Of a DNA stretch of 5,392 nucleotides, positions 1 through 5,198 are shown piece after piece (position 1 is the stretch's first letter; each line of letters opens with the position of its first letter). The notes under the pieces were generated by a model. That model was not told the origin of the DNA. It searched no databases and was given only the letters and a program-made list of their open reading frames with translations. The position numbers and the translations under genes were made by a program. Source of the stretch: Flavobacteriales bacterium (lineage in GTDB: Bacteria > Bacteroidota > Bacteroidia > Flavobacteriales_E > Vicingaceae); the NCBI GenBank assembly GCA_029262915.1, contig JAJCYN010000416.1:1-5392 (forward strand), given 5' to 3'.

Positions 1-52
1 TGTTAACTCTTTAAGACTTCTTAAGTGCTTAATATTTTTTGCTATTTTTCTC

Positions 53-99
53 ATAACTACAAATATAAGTCAAATAATCTACTTTTTGTAGTTATTTTT
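53..99 (+). terminator. Stem-loop with T run, probable terminator of an upstream gene (or leader hairpin)
   Basis: Positions 53-63 (ATAACTACAAA) pair perfectly with 85-95 (TTTGTAGTTAT), an 11-bp stem. Inside it 67-70 (AAGT) can pair with 81-84 (ACTT), leaving a 3-base bulge and a 10-base loop. The stem runs directly into TTTTT (95-99) on the plus strand, as an intrinsic terminator would; the minus-strand exit has no U run. The upstream gene it would serve lies outside the window. Alternatively, a promoter-like TATTTTTC at 43-50 (7 of 8 matches to TAnnTTTG) would start transcription near 55 and put this hairpin in the leader of the radical SAM gene. The sequence alone does not separate the two readings. 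Confidence 0.6.
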
Positions 100-118
100 A
101 TAAAAATTAAAAATTAGT

Positions 119-1174
119 ATGAATATGAAGCAAAAAATAAGAGGAAGAGGCAGTCAAATACAAGTGAAGAATAAATTCTTTAGGAATGAATATACCGTAG
201 AACACATTGAAGGTGTTGATATTTCTGATATTCAAAATACTAAAACACAATACACTGCAGAACATCCAAAAAAAATAGTGAATAAGATTTATAGTCCTGT
301 TGTTCCTTTTATGTATTCCATGAATCCTTACCAAGGATGTGAACACGGTTGTATTTATTGTTATGCTCGTGAAAGTCATCAATATTGGGGGTATGGTGCT
401 GGGTTAGATTTTGAGCGAAAAATTATTTACAAACCAAAAGCACCTCAATTGCTGGAAAAACAGTTTAATAACAAAAAGTGGATTGTTAGTCCAATTATGT
501 TATCGGGCAATACCGATTGTTATCAGCCCATTGAAAAAAAATTAAAATTGACTCGCGGGCTTCTCAAAGTTTGTTTAAAATACAAACATCCTGTAAGTAT
601 TCTAACTAAAAATGCACTGGTACTAAGAGATTTGGATATTCTAATTCCATTGGCTAAGCTCAAATTGGTACGAGTCGGAATAAGTATTACTTCTTTTGAT
701 AATAAATTAAGAAGTGTATTGGAGCCAAGAACTACTTCTGTACAGAAAAAACTAAAAGCTGTAGAGTTGCTTTCTAAAAATAACGTTCCAGTTATAGTTA
801 TGGTTGCACCTATTATACCAGGGTTAAATAGTCACGAAATACCAAACATAGTTAAAAAAGTAGCAAAGTTAGGTGCTTTAGCTGTTGGTTACACAACAGT
901 TAGATTAAACGGAGAAATTGCAGAAATTTTTGAAAATTGGATTAGAGAAACCTATCCTGATAGAGCTAACAAAGTAATGAATCAGATTAAAGAAATTAAT
1001 GGTGGTAATTTATACAGTAAAGGAAAAAACAGAATGAAATTACATGGTGAAACTTCTTTTATGATAAAGCATCTATTTAGAGTTGCTCGTAATAAATACT
1101 TAAAAGGAATAGAAATTCCCGAATACGACTTAACTACTTTTCACAGACCAAGTAATCAATTAAGGTTGTTTTAA
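119..1174 (+). CDS. PA0069/Rv2578c-family radical SAM protein
   Basis: A 351-residue radical SAM enzyme, distantly related to spore photoproduct lyase. The 4Fe-4S/SAM motif is CxxxCxxC at Cys74, Cys78 and Cys81 (QGCEHGCIYCYAR). It sits in the characteristic block from 'EHPKKIVNK' (about 48-56) through 'YSMNPYQGCEHGCIYCYAR' to 'HQYWGYGAGLDFERKI' (about 87-102). The N-terminal 'RGRGSQ' (8-13) is also typical of this family. 'SGNTDCYQPIEKKLKLTRGLL' (about 129-149) and the later hydrophobic beta strands fit the radical SAM barrel. Length and ends look complete. No member of this family has a substrate known to me; a cytosolic redox or repair reaction is only a guess. ATG at 119 is the first start; a second ATG at 125 would cost two residues. 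There is no Shine-Dalgarno, as usual in Bacteroidota. It converges on the VOC gene with 4 bases between the stop codons. Confidence 0.95.
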   Translation: MNMKQKIRGRGSQIQVKNKFFRNEYTVEHIEGVDISDIQNTKTQYTAEHPKKIVNKIYSPVVPFMYSMNPYQGCEHGCIYCYARESHQYWGYGAGLDFERKIIYKPKAPQLLEKQFNNKKWIVSPIMLSGNTDCYQPIEKKLKLTRGLLKVCLKYKHPVSILTKNALVLRDLDILIPLAKLKLVRVGISITSFDNKLRSVLEPRTTSVQKKLKAVELLSKNNVPVIVMVAPIIPGLNSHEIPNIVKKVAKLGALAVGYTTVRLNGEIAEIFENWIRETYPDRANKVMNQIKEINGGNLYSKGKNRMKLHGETSFMIKHLFRVARNKYLKGIEIPEYDLTTFHRPSNQLRLF

Positions 1175-1178
1175 AAAA

Positions 1179-1640
1179 TCAACTACTTCCGTAAAGTCCC
1201 ATTTTATTTCCTTCAGTATCCAAAAAATAAGCAAAGTAACCTAACCTACTTCCATCAATAAAATTTTCGGGTAACACACTATCTCCTTCAGTAGTTTCAT
1301 TTTTAATCAATGTTTTGCTTACTAAAATTTGGCCTCCATTGGCAATAATTCTTGATTCTAATTCACTTAAAGAAGGGCTTCCATCAAAAAATAAAACAGG
1401 TCCTCCTTTTATTTCAGTATCTCCATTATCAATAATAGCTCCTTTTACTTGCCCTTCTCCTAACTTAAAAATGCCATGCTTAATGCCATTTAATTCTAGT
1501 TCGTCTATCTGCATTCCGAAAACTTTATAATAGAATACTGTAGCCCTATGAAAATCTCTTGCTGGTATTTCAAACCAACGAAGTTTTTGTTTTACGTAAC
1601 TAACTTTCTTTTCTTTCTTTTTTTTACCGAACCATGACAT
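1179..1640 (-). CDS. VOC family (glyoxalase/bleomycin-resistance fold) protein
   Basis: A 153-residue single-subunit VOC protein. 'RWFEIPARDFHRATVFYYKVFGM' (21-43) is the classic first beta-alpha unit, with Glu24 near the usual first metal-ligand position. 'YFAYFLDTEGNKMGLY' (135-150) is the classic closing strand pair. The last strand ends in Tyr150 where many relatives have His or Glu, so metal binding is uncertain. A segment of about 18 residues (114-132) between 'KTLIKN' and 'GYFAYF' is longer than in many VOC proteins. The N terminus has a lysine-rich tail (KKKKEKK, 6-12) and no signal peptide, so the protein is cytosolic. The substrate is unknown; glyoxalase or dioxygenase activity should not be assumed. 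ATG at 1640 is the only sensible start. It lies 49 bases downstream of ychF on the same strand and could be read with it. A weak own promoter box TATCTTTA lies at 1652-1645. Confidence 0.92.
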   Translation of the reverse strand: MSWFGKKKKEKKVSYVKQKLRWFEIPARDFHRATVFYYKVFGMQIDELELNGIKHGIFKLGEGQVKGAIIDNGDTEIKGGPVLFFDGSPSLSELESRIIANGGQILVSKTLIKNETTEGDSVLPENFIDGSRLGYFAYFLDTEGNKMGLYGSS

Positions 1641-1689
1641 GCCTTAAAGATACAAATATTTTTATTTAGTTGGCACTATATAAATTTGA

Positions 1690-2787
1690 TTATACATTAA
1701 ATCTAAAATGCATAATGTCTCCGTCTTCCACAACATACTCTTTTCCTTCTACTCCCATTTTACCGGCATCTTTACAAGCTGATTCAGAACCTAAAGAAAC
1801 AAAATCATTGTACTTAATTACCTCTGCTCTAATAAATCCTTTTTCAAAATCAGTATGTATTACCCCTGCTGCTTGAGGAGCTGTCATTCCTTTATCGATG
1901 GTCCAAGCTCTTACTTCTTTTACTCCAGCAGTAAAATAAGTATCTAAATTTAACAAACGATAAGCTGCTCTAATCAACACATTTACCCCAGCTTCTTGCA
2001 ATCCCATATCTTGTAAAAATTCTTGTCTTTCTTCGTAAGTATCTAATTCTGCGATGTCTGCTTCTATTTGAGCTCCTATCATTATTACTTCGGCATTTTC
2101 TTCTTTTACTGCTTCTTTTACTGCTTCAACATAATTATTGCCTTCTACTACAGTATTCTCATCTACATTACATACATATAATACTGGTTTAGCAGTTAAT
2201 AAGTGAGCATCTTTTATGAATTCAAATTCTTCATCTGTAACATCAACAGTTCTTGCAGACTTACCAGCTTCCAAAGCAGCTTCGTAACGTAACAACACTT
2301 CTTGTTCTTTAACTACTCCTTTATCTCCTGTCTTTACCTTACGTTTTATTCCATCTAACTTCTTTTGCACTGTTTCTAAGTCTTTCAACTGTAGTTCAAA
2401 ATCAATTACTTCTTTATCATTAATAGGGTCTATTTTCCCATCAACATGTACCACATTATCATCATCAAAACATCTTAATACGTGAATAATCGCATCTGTT
2501 TCTCTAATATTAGCCAAAAACTTGTTTCCTAATCCTTCTCCCTTACTTGCTCCTTTTACTAATCCAGCAATATCAACAATTTCAATGGTTGTTGGTTGAA
2601 CTCTTTCTGGATTCACCAATTTTTCTAATTTTTCTAATCGATCATCGGGTACAGTAATTACTCCAATATTTGGTTCTATTGTACAAAAAGGAAAATTTGC
2701 TGATTGTGCTTTTGCATTAGACAAACAATTAAACAAAGTAGATTTCCCAACATTAGGAAGCCCCACTATACCACATTTTAAAGCCAT
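1690..2787 (-). CDS. ychF: Redox-regulated ATPase YchF (OLA1 family)
   Basis: A full-length 365-residue YchF, a TRAFAC-class P-loop protein of the Obg family that prefers ATP and binds ribosomes. It is a conserved housekeeping protein linked to translation and oxidative stress. Visible motifs: P-loop GLPNVGKS (9-16), 'TIEPN' switch region (36-40), G3 motif DIAG (72-75), and NVDE (207-210) in place of the GTPase NKxD, the family mark of ATP specificity. A coiled-coil-forming helical insert (about 130-190) follows the first half of the G domain. The C-terminal TGS domain spans about 279-365 and ends in the typical 'VEDGDIMHFRFNV'. Cys35 in 'NFPFCTIEPN' matches the cysteine reported to mediate thioredoxin-sensitive control of the E. 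coli protein. ATG at 2787 gives the canonical N terminus MALKCGIVGLPNVGKST. A promoter box with a short leader lies at 2817-2810. Confidence 0.98.
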   Translation of the reverse strand: MALKCGIVGLPNVGKSTLFNCLSNAKAQSANFPFCTIEPNIGVITVPDDRLEKLEKLVNPERVQPTTIEIVDIAGLVKGASKGEGLGNKFLANIRETDAIIHVLRCFDDDNVVHVDGKIDPINDKEVIDFELQLKDLETVQKKLDGIKRKVKTGDKGVVKEQEVLLRYEAALEAGKSARTVDVTDEEFEFIKDAHLLTAKPVLYVCNVDENTVVEGNNYVEAVKEAVKEENAEVIMIGAQIEADIAELDTYEERQEFLQDMGLQEAGVNVLIRAAYRLLNLDTYFTAGVKEVRAWTIDKGMTAPQAAGVIHTDFEKGFIRAEVIKYNDFVSLGSESACKDAGKMGVEGKEYVVEDGDIMHFRFNV

Positions 2788-2809
2788 AATTTATTCATTT
2801 TTAGGGCAG

Positions 2810-2817
2810 CAAAGATA
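2810..2817 (-). promoter_or_regulatory. Promoter -7 box for ychF
   Basis: On the minus strand 2817-2810 reads TATCTTTG, an exact match to the Bacteroidota -7 consensus TAnnTTTG. Transcription would begin near 2805, leaving a leader of roughly 18 bases before the ATG at 2787. The -33 half is poor: the nearest upstream TTG (minus strand, 2845-2843) is 25 bases away, longer than usual. Confidence 0.6.
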
Positions 2818-2879
2818 TATTAAAAACTTGAATAGTTTCTAACAATTGATTTATGATAATATATTGTGTTCACGACAAT

Positions 2880-2907
2880 TTGTAACCCAAAGTTTTAACT
2901 ATTTTTG
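2880..2907 (+). promoter_or_regulatory. Promoter for the CDP-alcohol phosphatidyltransferase gene
   Basis: TATTTTTG at 2900-2907 matches the Bacteroidota -7 consensus TAnnTTTG exactly. A TTG at 2880-2882 (TTTG from 2879) is the -33 element, 17 bases upstream, within the range seen in flavobacterial promoters. The expected start is near 2912, giving a leader of about 20 bases before the ATG at 2932. Confidence 0.65.
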
Positions 2908-2931
2908 GCATCGTTATACAAACAAATTTAA

Positions 2932-3642
2932 ATGTCATTTAAAAGCAAGGCTCAACAAGTAATCTATACTATTTTAAATCCTTTTATTGTACTGATGCAC
3001 AAGCTAGGAGTTACTCCTAATATGATAACTTCATTTGGGCTACTCCTAAATATTGGTGCAGCTATTCTTTTGATAGTTGGAGCTGAACAACCAGATAGAA
3101 CAAACATGATTTATGTTGGCTGGGCTGGATTTACAATTCAAATAGCTGGATTATTTGATATGATGGATGGGAGATTAGCCCGAATAGGAAATCTATCAAG
3201 CACTTTTGGTGCTTTTTATGATTCTGTTATAGATCGCTATAGTGAACTGGTTATGTTTTTAGGAATTTGTTATTTTCTTATTTCTCATGATTATTTTATA
3301 AGTTCTTTGTTTGCTTTTGTCGCTTTAATTGGTTCTATGATGGTTAGTTATACAAGGGCAAGGGCTGAAGCTTTGGGAATTGATTGTAGTATTGGAATGA
3401 TGCAACGCCCAGCAAGAGTTGTGATAATTGGAATGTCTGCTATGGTTTGTGGAATAATTTATGGGGTTTTTGGTCCTTATATTATCAAAATACCTGGTAC
3501 TGATTTCACTATTTTTGAGACCATTTCTGTCTTTACAGTACCTATTATCTTTGTTTCTGTTATGTCTAACATTACAGCTATTCAGCGATTAAACCATTGT
3601 CGAATAGAAATGGAGAAAAATGATCTACATAAAAACGACTAA
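2932..3642 (+). CDS. CDP-alcohol phosphatidyltransferase family membrane protein
   Basis: A 236-residue integral membrane enzyme that transfers a phosphatidyl group from a CDP-lipid to an alcohol acceptor. The full active-site signature DxxDGxxARx8GxxxDxxxD is present: Asp76, Asp79, Gly80, Ala83, Arg84, Gly93, Asp97 and Asp101. The aspartates bind Mg2+ and provide the catalytic base. Around it are about six hydrophobic helices (roughly 33-50, 58-75, 104-117, 122-139, 163-180 and 192-211). An amphipathic N terminus lies along the membrane. 'YTRARAEALGIDCSIGMMQRPARVV' (140-164) resembles the inositol-phosphate-accepting subgroup (PIP/archaetidylinositol-phosphate synthases) more than PgsA or PssA. 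The acceptor is therefore possibly inositol phosphate, but this is inference. Where relatives often have E-R or R-P-E-R, this protein has QRPAR (158-162). It has its own promoter and ends 19 bases from the convergent glycosyltransferase gene. Confidence 0.93.
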   Translation: MSFKSKAQQVIYTILNPFIVLMHKLGVTPNMITSFGLLLNIGAAILLIVGAEQPDRTNMIYVGWAGFTIQIAGLFDMMDGRLARIGNLSSTFGAFYDSVIDRYSELVMFLGICYFLISHDYFISSLFAFVALIGSMMVSYTRARAEALGIDCSIGMMQRPARVVIIGMSAMVCGIIYGVFGPYIIKIPGTDFTIFETISVFTVPIIFVSVMSNITAIQRLNHCRIEMEKNDLHKND

Positions 3643-3661
3643 GTATTTTTTATATTATTTT

Positions 3662-4885
3662 TCAACTAACATCAATTCTTCTGTACTCACTCAATAAGTC
3701 TTTAATACTTTCTTTTTTTGATTTTCCAATCATCTCTAACAATTCATTTGCTCCATCAAAAATTGGAATATCAACATAGTAGTTATTCCTAGCAAAGTGC
3801 ATATATTTCAACACTTTAAATGCATTAAACCATTTAAAAAATACTTCAACAAAATGTGTTGACGAAGTACTGTTCTTTTTGATTTTCAATAAGTTTTCTT
3901 CAAAATTAATTGAATCTAAAAAGACTTGAACCGTTTTTGGAATAACATTCTTATTGTCATACAAATCGACAACTGAATCGCAAAACCGTTTTAAATCAAT
4001 AAATGATTTTGGATGATAACTGAGTAACTCCTGTTTTTCTTCATCTAACCAATTTTGCATTGCTTTTCCTGTTCCAAAAGGAACTCTATTGGAAACTCGT
4101 GGAGAAGGAATAATTTTTGTTGATTTCAATTCAGTAAAACTTCCTAACGGAATTAGCTTCTGCAAAAAATAAAAATCTTCTCCTGCTTTTCGTTTATTCA
4201 TTCCATTTTGTTTCTGATAAGCATCACTTCTTACCGCCATACTTGACCCAATTGTATGATAAGCATAAGGTAATCCCGCATAAGCCAATCCATTTTTATA
4301 ATATCTTAAATGTAATTCATATTGTATTATTCCTTTGTATATTTCTTCTGAAAAATCATTTCCAGTAATAGGGTGTTCAAAATGAATGGAACAGGCTAGA
4401 GATTTTGGATACTGTTTAAAATGAATTGATAATTCAGACAAATAATTTGTTTCACAAAGAGCATCCGCATCAAAACAAGCAATAATTCCTCGATGATTAT
4501 TAATCAGTTTAAATCTTCTAATAGCTTCATCCATTCCTATTTTACGGGCTAGCCCTACTCCTGCATGTTTTTTTGGAAGTGTGTTTTCTTCTATAAAAAA
4601 GAATTTTATTTGTTCATTTTGATGCTCTTCTCTCCACTCAATAGCATCCTTAAAAGATGCTTCATTTTGATGAAGAATATTTCTCCCTGCTTTTTCTGAA
4701 GCATTAATTACAACGATAACTTCTACACTACAGTTTGGTCTTATACAATTAAAAAGACTCTCTAAAGAAGTTGTTAAACTTGGTTCGTTATTGCAAGGAA
4801 TAACTACAACAATTCCTAAATCATCATTGGGTTTTTCCTTAATTAATTGTTCTCGAGCCGAGAATCTATTTAGATAGTAATTCAC
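3662..4885 (-). CDS. Glycosyltransferase family 2 (GT-A fold) protein, non-ATG start
   Basis: A GT2-type glycosyltransferase of about 407 residues, counted from a GTG start at 4885. 'LGIVVVIPCNNEP' (23-35) is the first nucleotide-binding strand. 'AGVGLARKIGMDEA' (108-121) is the usual GxARNxG-like helix. 'ACFDADALCE' (136-145) carries the metal-binding DxD (Asp139, Asp141). 'GSSMAVR' (213-219) forms the acceptor loop, and 'GEDFYF' (235-240) holds the catalytic-base ED pair. No transmembrane segment or signal peptide is visible, so it is a soluble or peripheral cytosolic enzyme using a nucleotide-sugar. Donor and acceptor are unknown. The C-terminal 150 residues are helical and not recognised. 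No in-frame ATG exists upstream of the GT domain. The frame stays open to a stop at 4996-4994, so TTG at 4930 (15 residues longer) is the alternative. I prefer GTG because the TTG lies inside a promoter-like TACTTTG and the extra residues do not look conserved. Confidence 0.9.
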   Translation of the reverse strand: MNYYLNRFSAREQLIKEKPNDDLGIVVVIPCNNEPSLTTSLESLFNCIRPNCSVEVIVVINASEKAGRNILHQNEASFKDAIEWREEHQNEQIKFFFIEENTLPKKHAGVGLARKIGMDEAIRRFKLINNHRGIIACFDADALCETNYLSELSIHFKQYPKSLACSIHFEHPITGNDFSEEIYKGIIQYELHLRYYKNGLAYAGLPYAYHTIGSSMAVRSDAYQKQNGMNKRKAGEDFYFLQKLIPLGSFTELKSTKIIPSPRVSNRVPFGTGKAMQNWLDEEKQELLSYHPKSFIDLKRFCDSVVDLYDNKNVIPKTVQVFLDSINFEENLLKIKKNSTSSTHFVEVFFKWFNAFKVLKYMHFARNNYYVDIPIFDGANELLEMIGKSKKESIKDLLSEYRRIDVS

Positions 4886-4893
4886 ATTGTGAA
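4881..4893. promoter_or_regulatory. Perfect 13-base palindrome over the proposed GTG start
   Basis: TTCACATTGTGAA at 4881-4893 is a perfect 6-bp inverted repeat with a single central base. It overlaps the proposed GTG start (4885-4883). It could be an operator for a dimeric regulator or a small RNA hairpin hiding the start codon, but it may also be chance in such AT-rich sequence. Its half-site order is the reverse of a CRP site. Confidence 0.25.
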
Positions 4894-4927
4894 AATAATA
4901 AAAACTGTCTGTTATGCAGAGTATAGT

Positions 4928-4934
4928 CAAAGTA
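4928..4934 (-). promoter_or_regulatory. Weak promoter-like -7 box for the glycosyltransferase gene
   Basis: The minus strand reads TACTTTG at 4934-4928, which is TAnnTTTG lacking one central base. Transcription would start near 4922, about 37 bases before the GTG at 4885. No clear -33 TTG is present. The box contains the TTG that would otherwise be the longest possible start codon. Confidence 0.3.
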
Positions 4935-4978
4935 TCTTTTGACTCCCTAATACTTAACTTAAAAGATTTCTCTATTCT

Positions 4979-4999
4979 TTCTGACAGAAAAAGTCAGAA
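4979..4999. repeat. Inverted repeat upstream of the glycosyltransferase gene
   Basis: TTCTGAC at 4979-4985 pairs with GTCAGAA at 4993-4999, a perfect 7-bp stem around a 7-base loop. It lies between the small-RNA terminator and the glycosyltransferase gene. Neither strand has a U run after it, so it does not look like a terminator. It could be an operator or a leader hairpin; its function is unknown. Confidence 0.35.
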
Positions 5000-5021
5000 T
5001 CCAATCGGAATGATACGTTAT

Positions 5022-5064
5022 AAAAAATCCCCAGTTGATAAAACAAGAAAACCAACCAGGGATT
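5022..5064 (-). terminator. Intrinsic terminator closing the small RNA
   Basis: On the minus strand 5064-5053 pairs with 5037-5026 over 12 bp, including tandem U·G and G·U pairs. The loop is 15 bases of mostly U. The stem is followed at once by TTTT (5025-5022). This is the strongest minus-strand terminator in the window. It isolates the glycosyltransferase gene from the transcription units upstream of it. Confidence 0.75.
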
Positions 5065-5123
5065 AAATCAAGAGAACTCGATTTTAAAAATTACTACTAC
5101 AATTGCAAACCCCTTTGCAATTT
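5022..5123 (-). ncRNA. Probable structured small RNA, possibly Flavo-1-like
   Basis: Read on the minus strand, this stretch folds into three consecutive stems. P1 is AATTGCAAA (5122-5114) with TTTGCAATT (5109-5101) around a GGGG loop. A single-stranded linker follows, GTAGTAGTAATTTTT (5100-5086). P2 is AAATCGAG (5084-5077) with CTTGATTT (5072-5065), 8 bp including one G·U pair. P3 is AATCCCTGGTTG (5064-5053) with CAACTGGGGATT (5037-5026), 12 bp including two tandem G·U pairs, then TTTT. The G·U pairs would be A·C mismatches on the plus strand, so transcription is from the minus strand. No coding potential is seen. Length is about 100 nt. The compact stems, conserved-looking linker and own terminator recall the Flavo-1 RNA class of Flavobacteria, but I could not compare it with a model. 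It could instead be a long 3' region of the STAS-like gene. Confidence 0.6.
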
Positions 5124-5129
5124 ATGGTA

Positions 5130-5137
5130 TAAAGTTA
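5130..5137 (-). promoter_or_regulatory. Promoter-like -7 box for the small RNA
   Basis: The minus strand reads TAACTTTA at 5137-5130, 7 of 8 matches to TAnnTTTG. A start about 6 bases downstream falls at 5125-5123, exactly before the first stem (5122). No good -33 TTG is found at normal spacing; the expected region instead holds the tandem repeat at 5145-5160. Confidence 0.4.
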
Positions 5138-5144
5138 ATTGGTT

Positions 5145-5160
5145 TTTGATTGTTTGATTG
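5145..5160. repeat. Tandem repeat of TTTGATTG
   Basis: The 8-mer TTTGATTG occurs twice with no gap, at 5145-5152 and 5153-5160 (CAATCAAA twice on the minus strand). It lies 8-23 bases upstream of the small RNA's -7 box, where an activator or the -33 contact would be. It may be a regulator site or a small replication-slippage duplication. Confidence 0.5.
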
Positions 5161-5198
5161 TCATGGAAATGACAAGAATATCATTTGTTAGAAATGAT
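5158..5198 (-). other. Two adjacent stem-loops after the STAS-like gene
   Basis: Directly after (and touching) the stop codon, 5198-5192 pairs with 5186-5180 (ATCATTT/AAATGAT, 7 bp, 5-base loop). Four bases further, 5175-5169 pairs with 5164-5158 (TTGTCAT/ATGACAA, 7 bp, 4-base loop). They may protect or end the STAS-like mRNA. Neither is followed by a clean U run, so intrinsic termination here would be weak. Confidence 0.4.

Noticed and set aside
107..382. 91-codon minus-strand open frame opposite the radical SAM gene
   Set aside because: It lies wholly within the strongly supported radical SAM gene, has low-complexity composition and matches no family I know; it is a shadow frame.
1315..1530. 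71-codon plus-strand frame inside the VOC gene
   Set aside because: Antisense shadow of a clearly conserved protein; no start context or recognisable product.
1615..1626. A8 run in the VOC coding strand resembling an A-AAA-AAG frameshift site
   Set aside because: A -1 shift reaches a stop within a few codons and the zero frame gives a complete protein, so no programmed product is suggested; it is simply a lysine-rich tail.
1670..1876. 68-codon plus-strand frame over the end of ychF
   Set aside because: Antisense to the conserved TGS domain; Ser/Pro-rich composition typical of a shadow frame.
3643..3661. Two-way terminator between the phosphatidyltransferase and glycosyltransferase genes
   Set aside because: The 19 bases are T-rich but no inverted repeat of useful length could be found there.
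4881..4893. CRP/FNR-type binding site
   Set aside because: Half-sites are in the reverse order (TCACA then TGTGA) with a 1-base spacer, unlike TGTGA-N6-TCACA; kept only as an unassigned palindrome.
5010..5066. 18-codon plus-strand mini-frame (MIRYKKSPVDKTRKPTRD)
   Set aside because: Falls on the terminator stem of the minus-strand RNA and has no promoter or start context.
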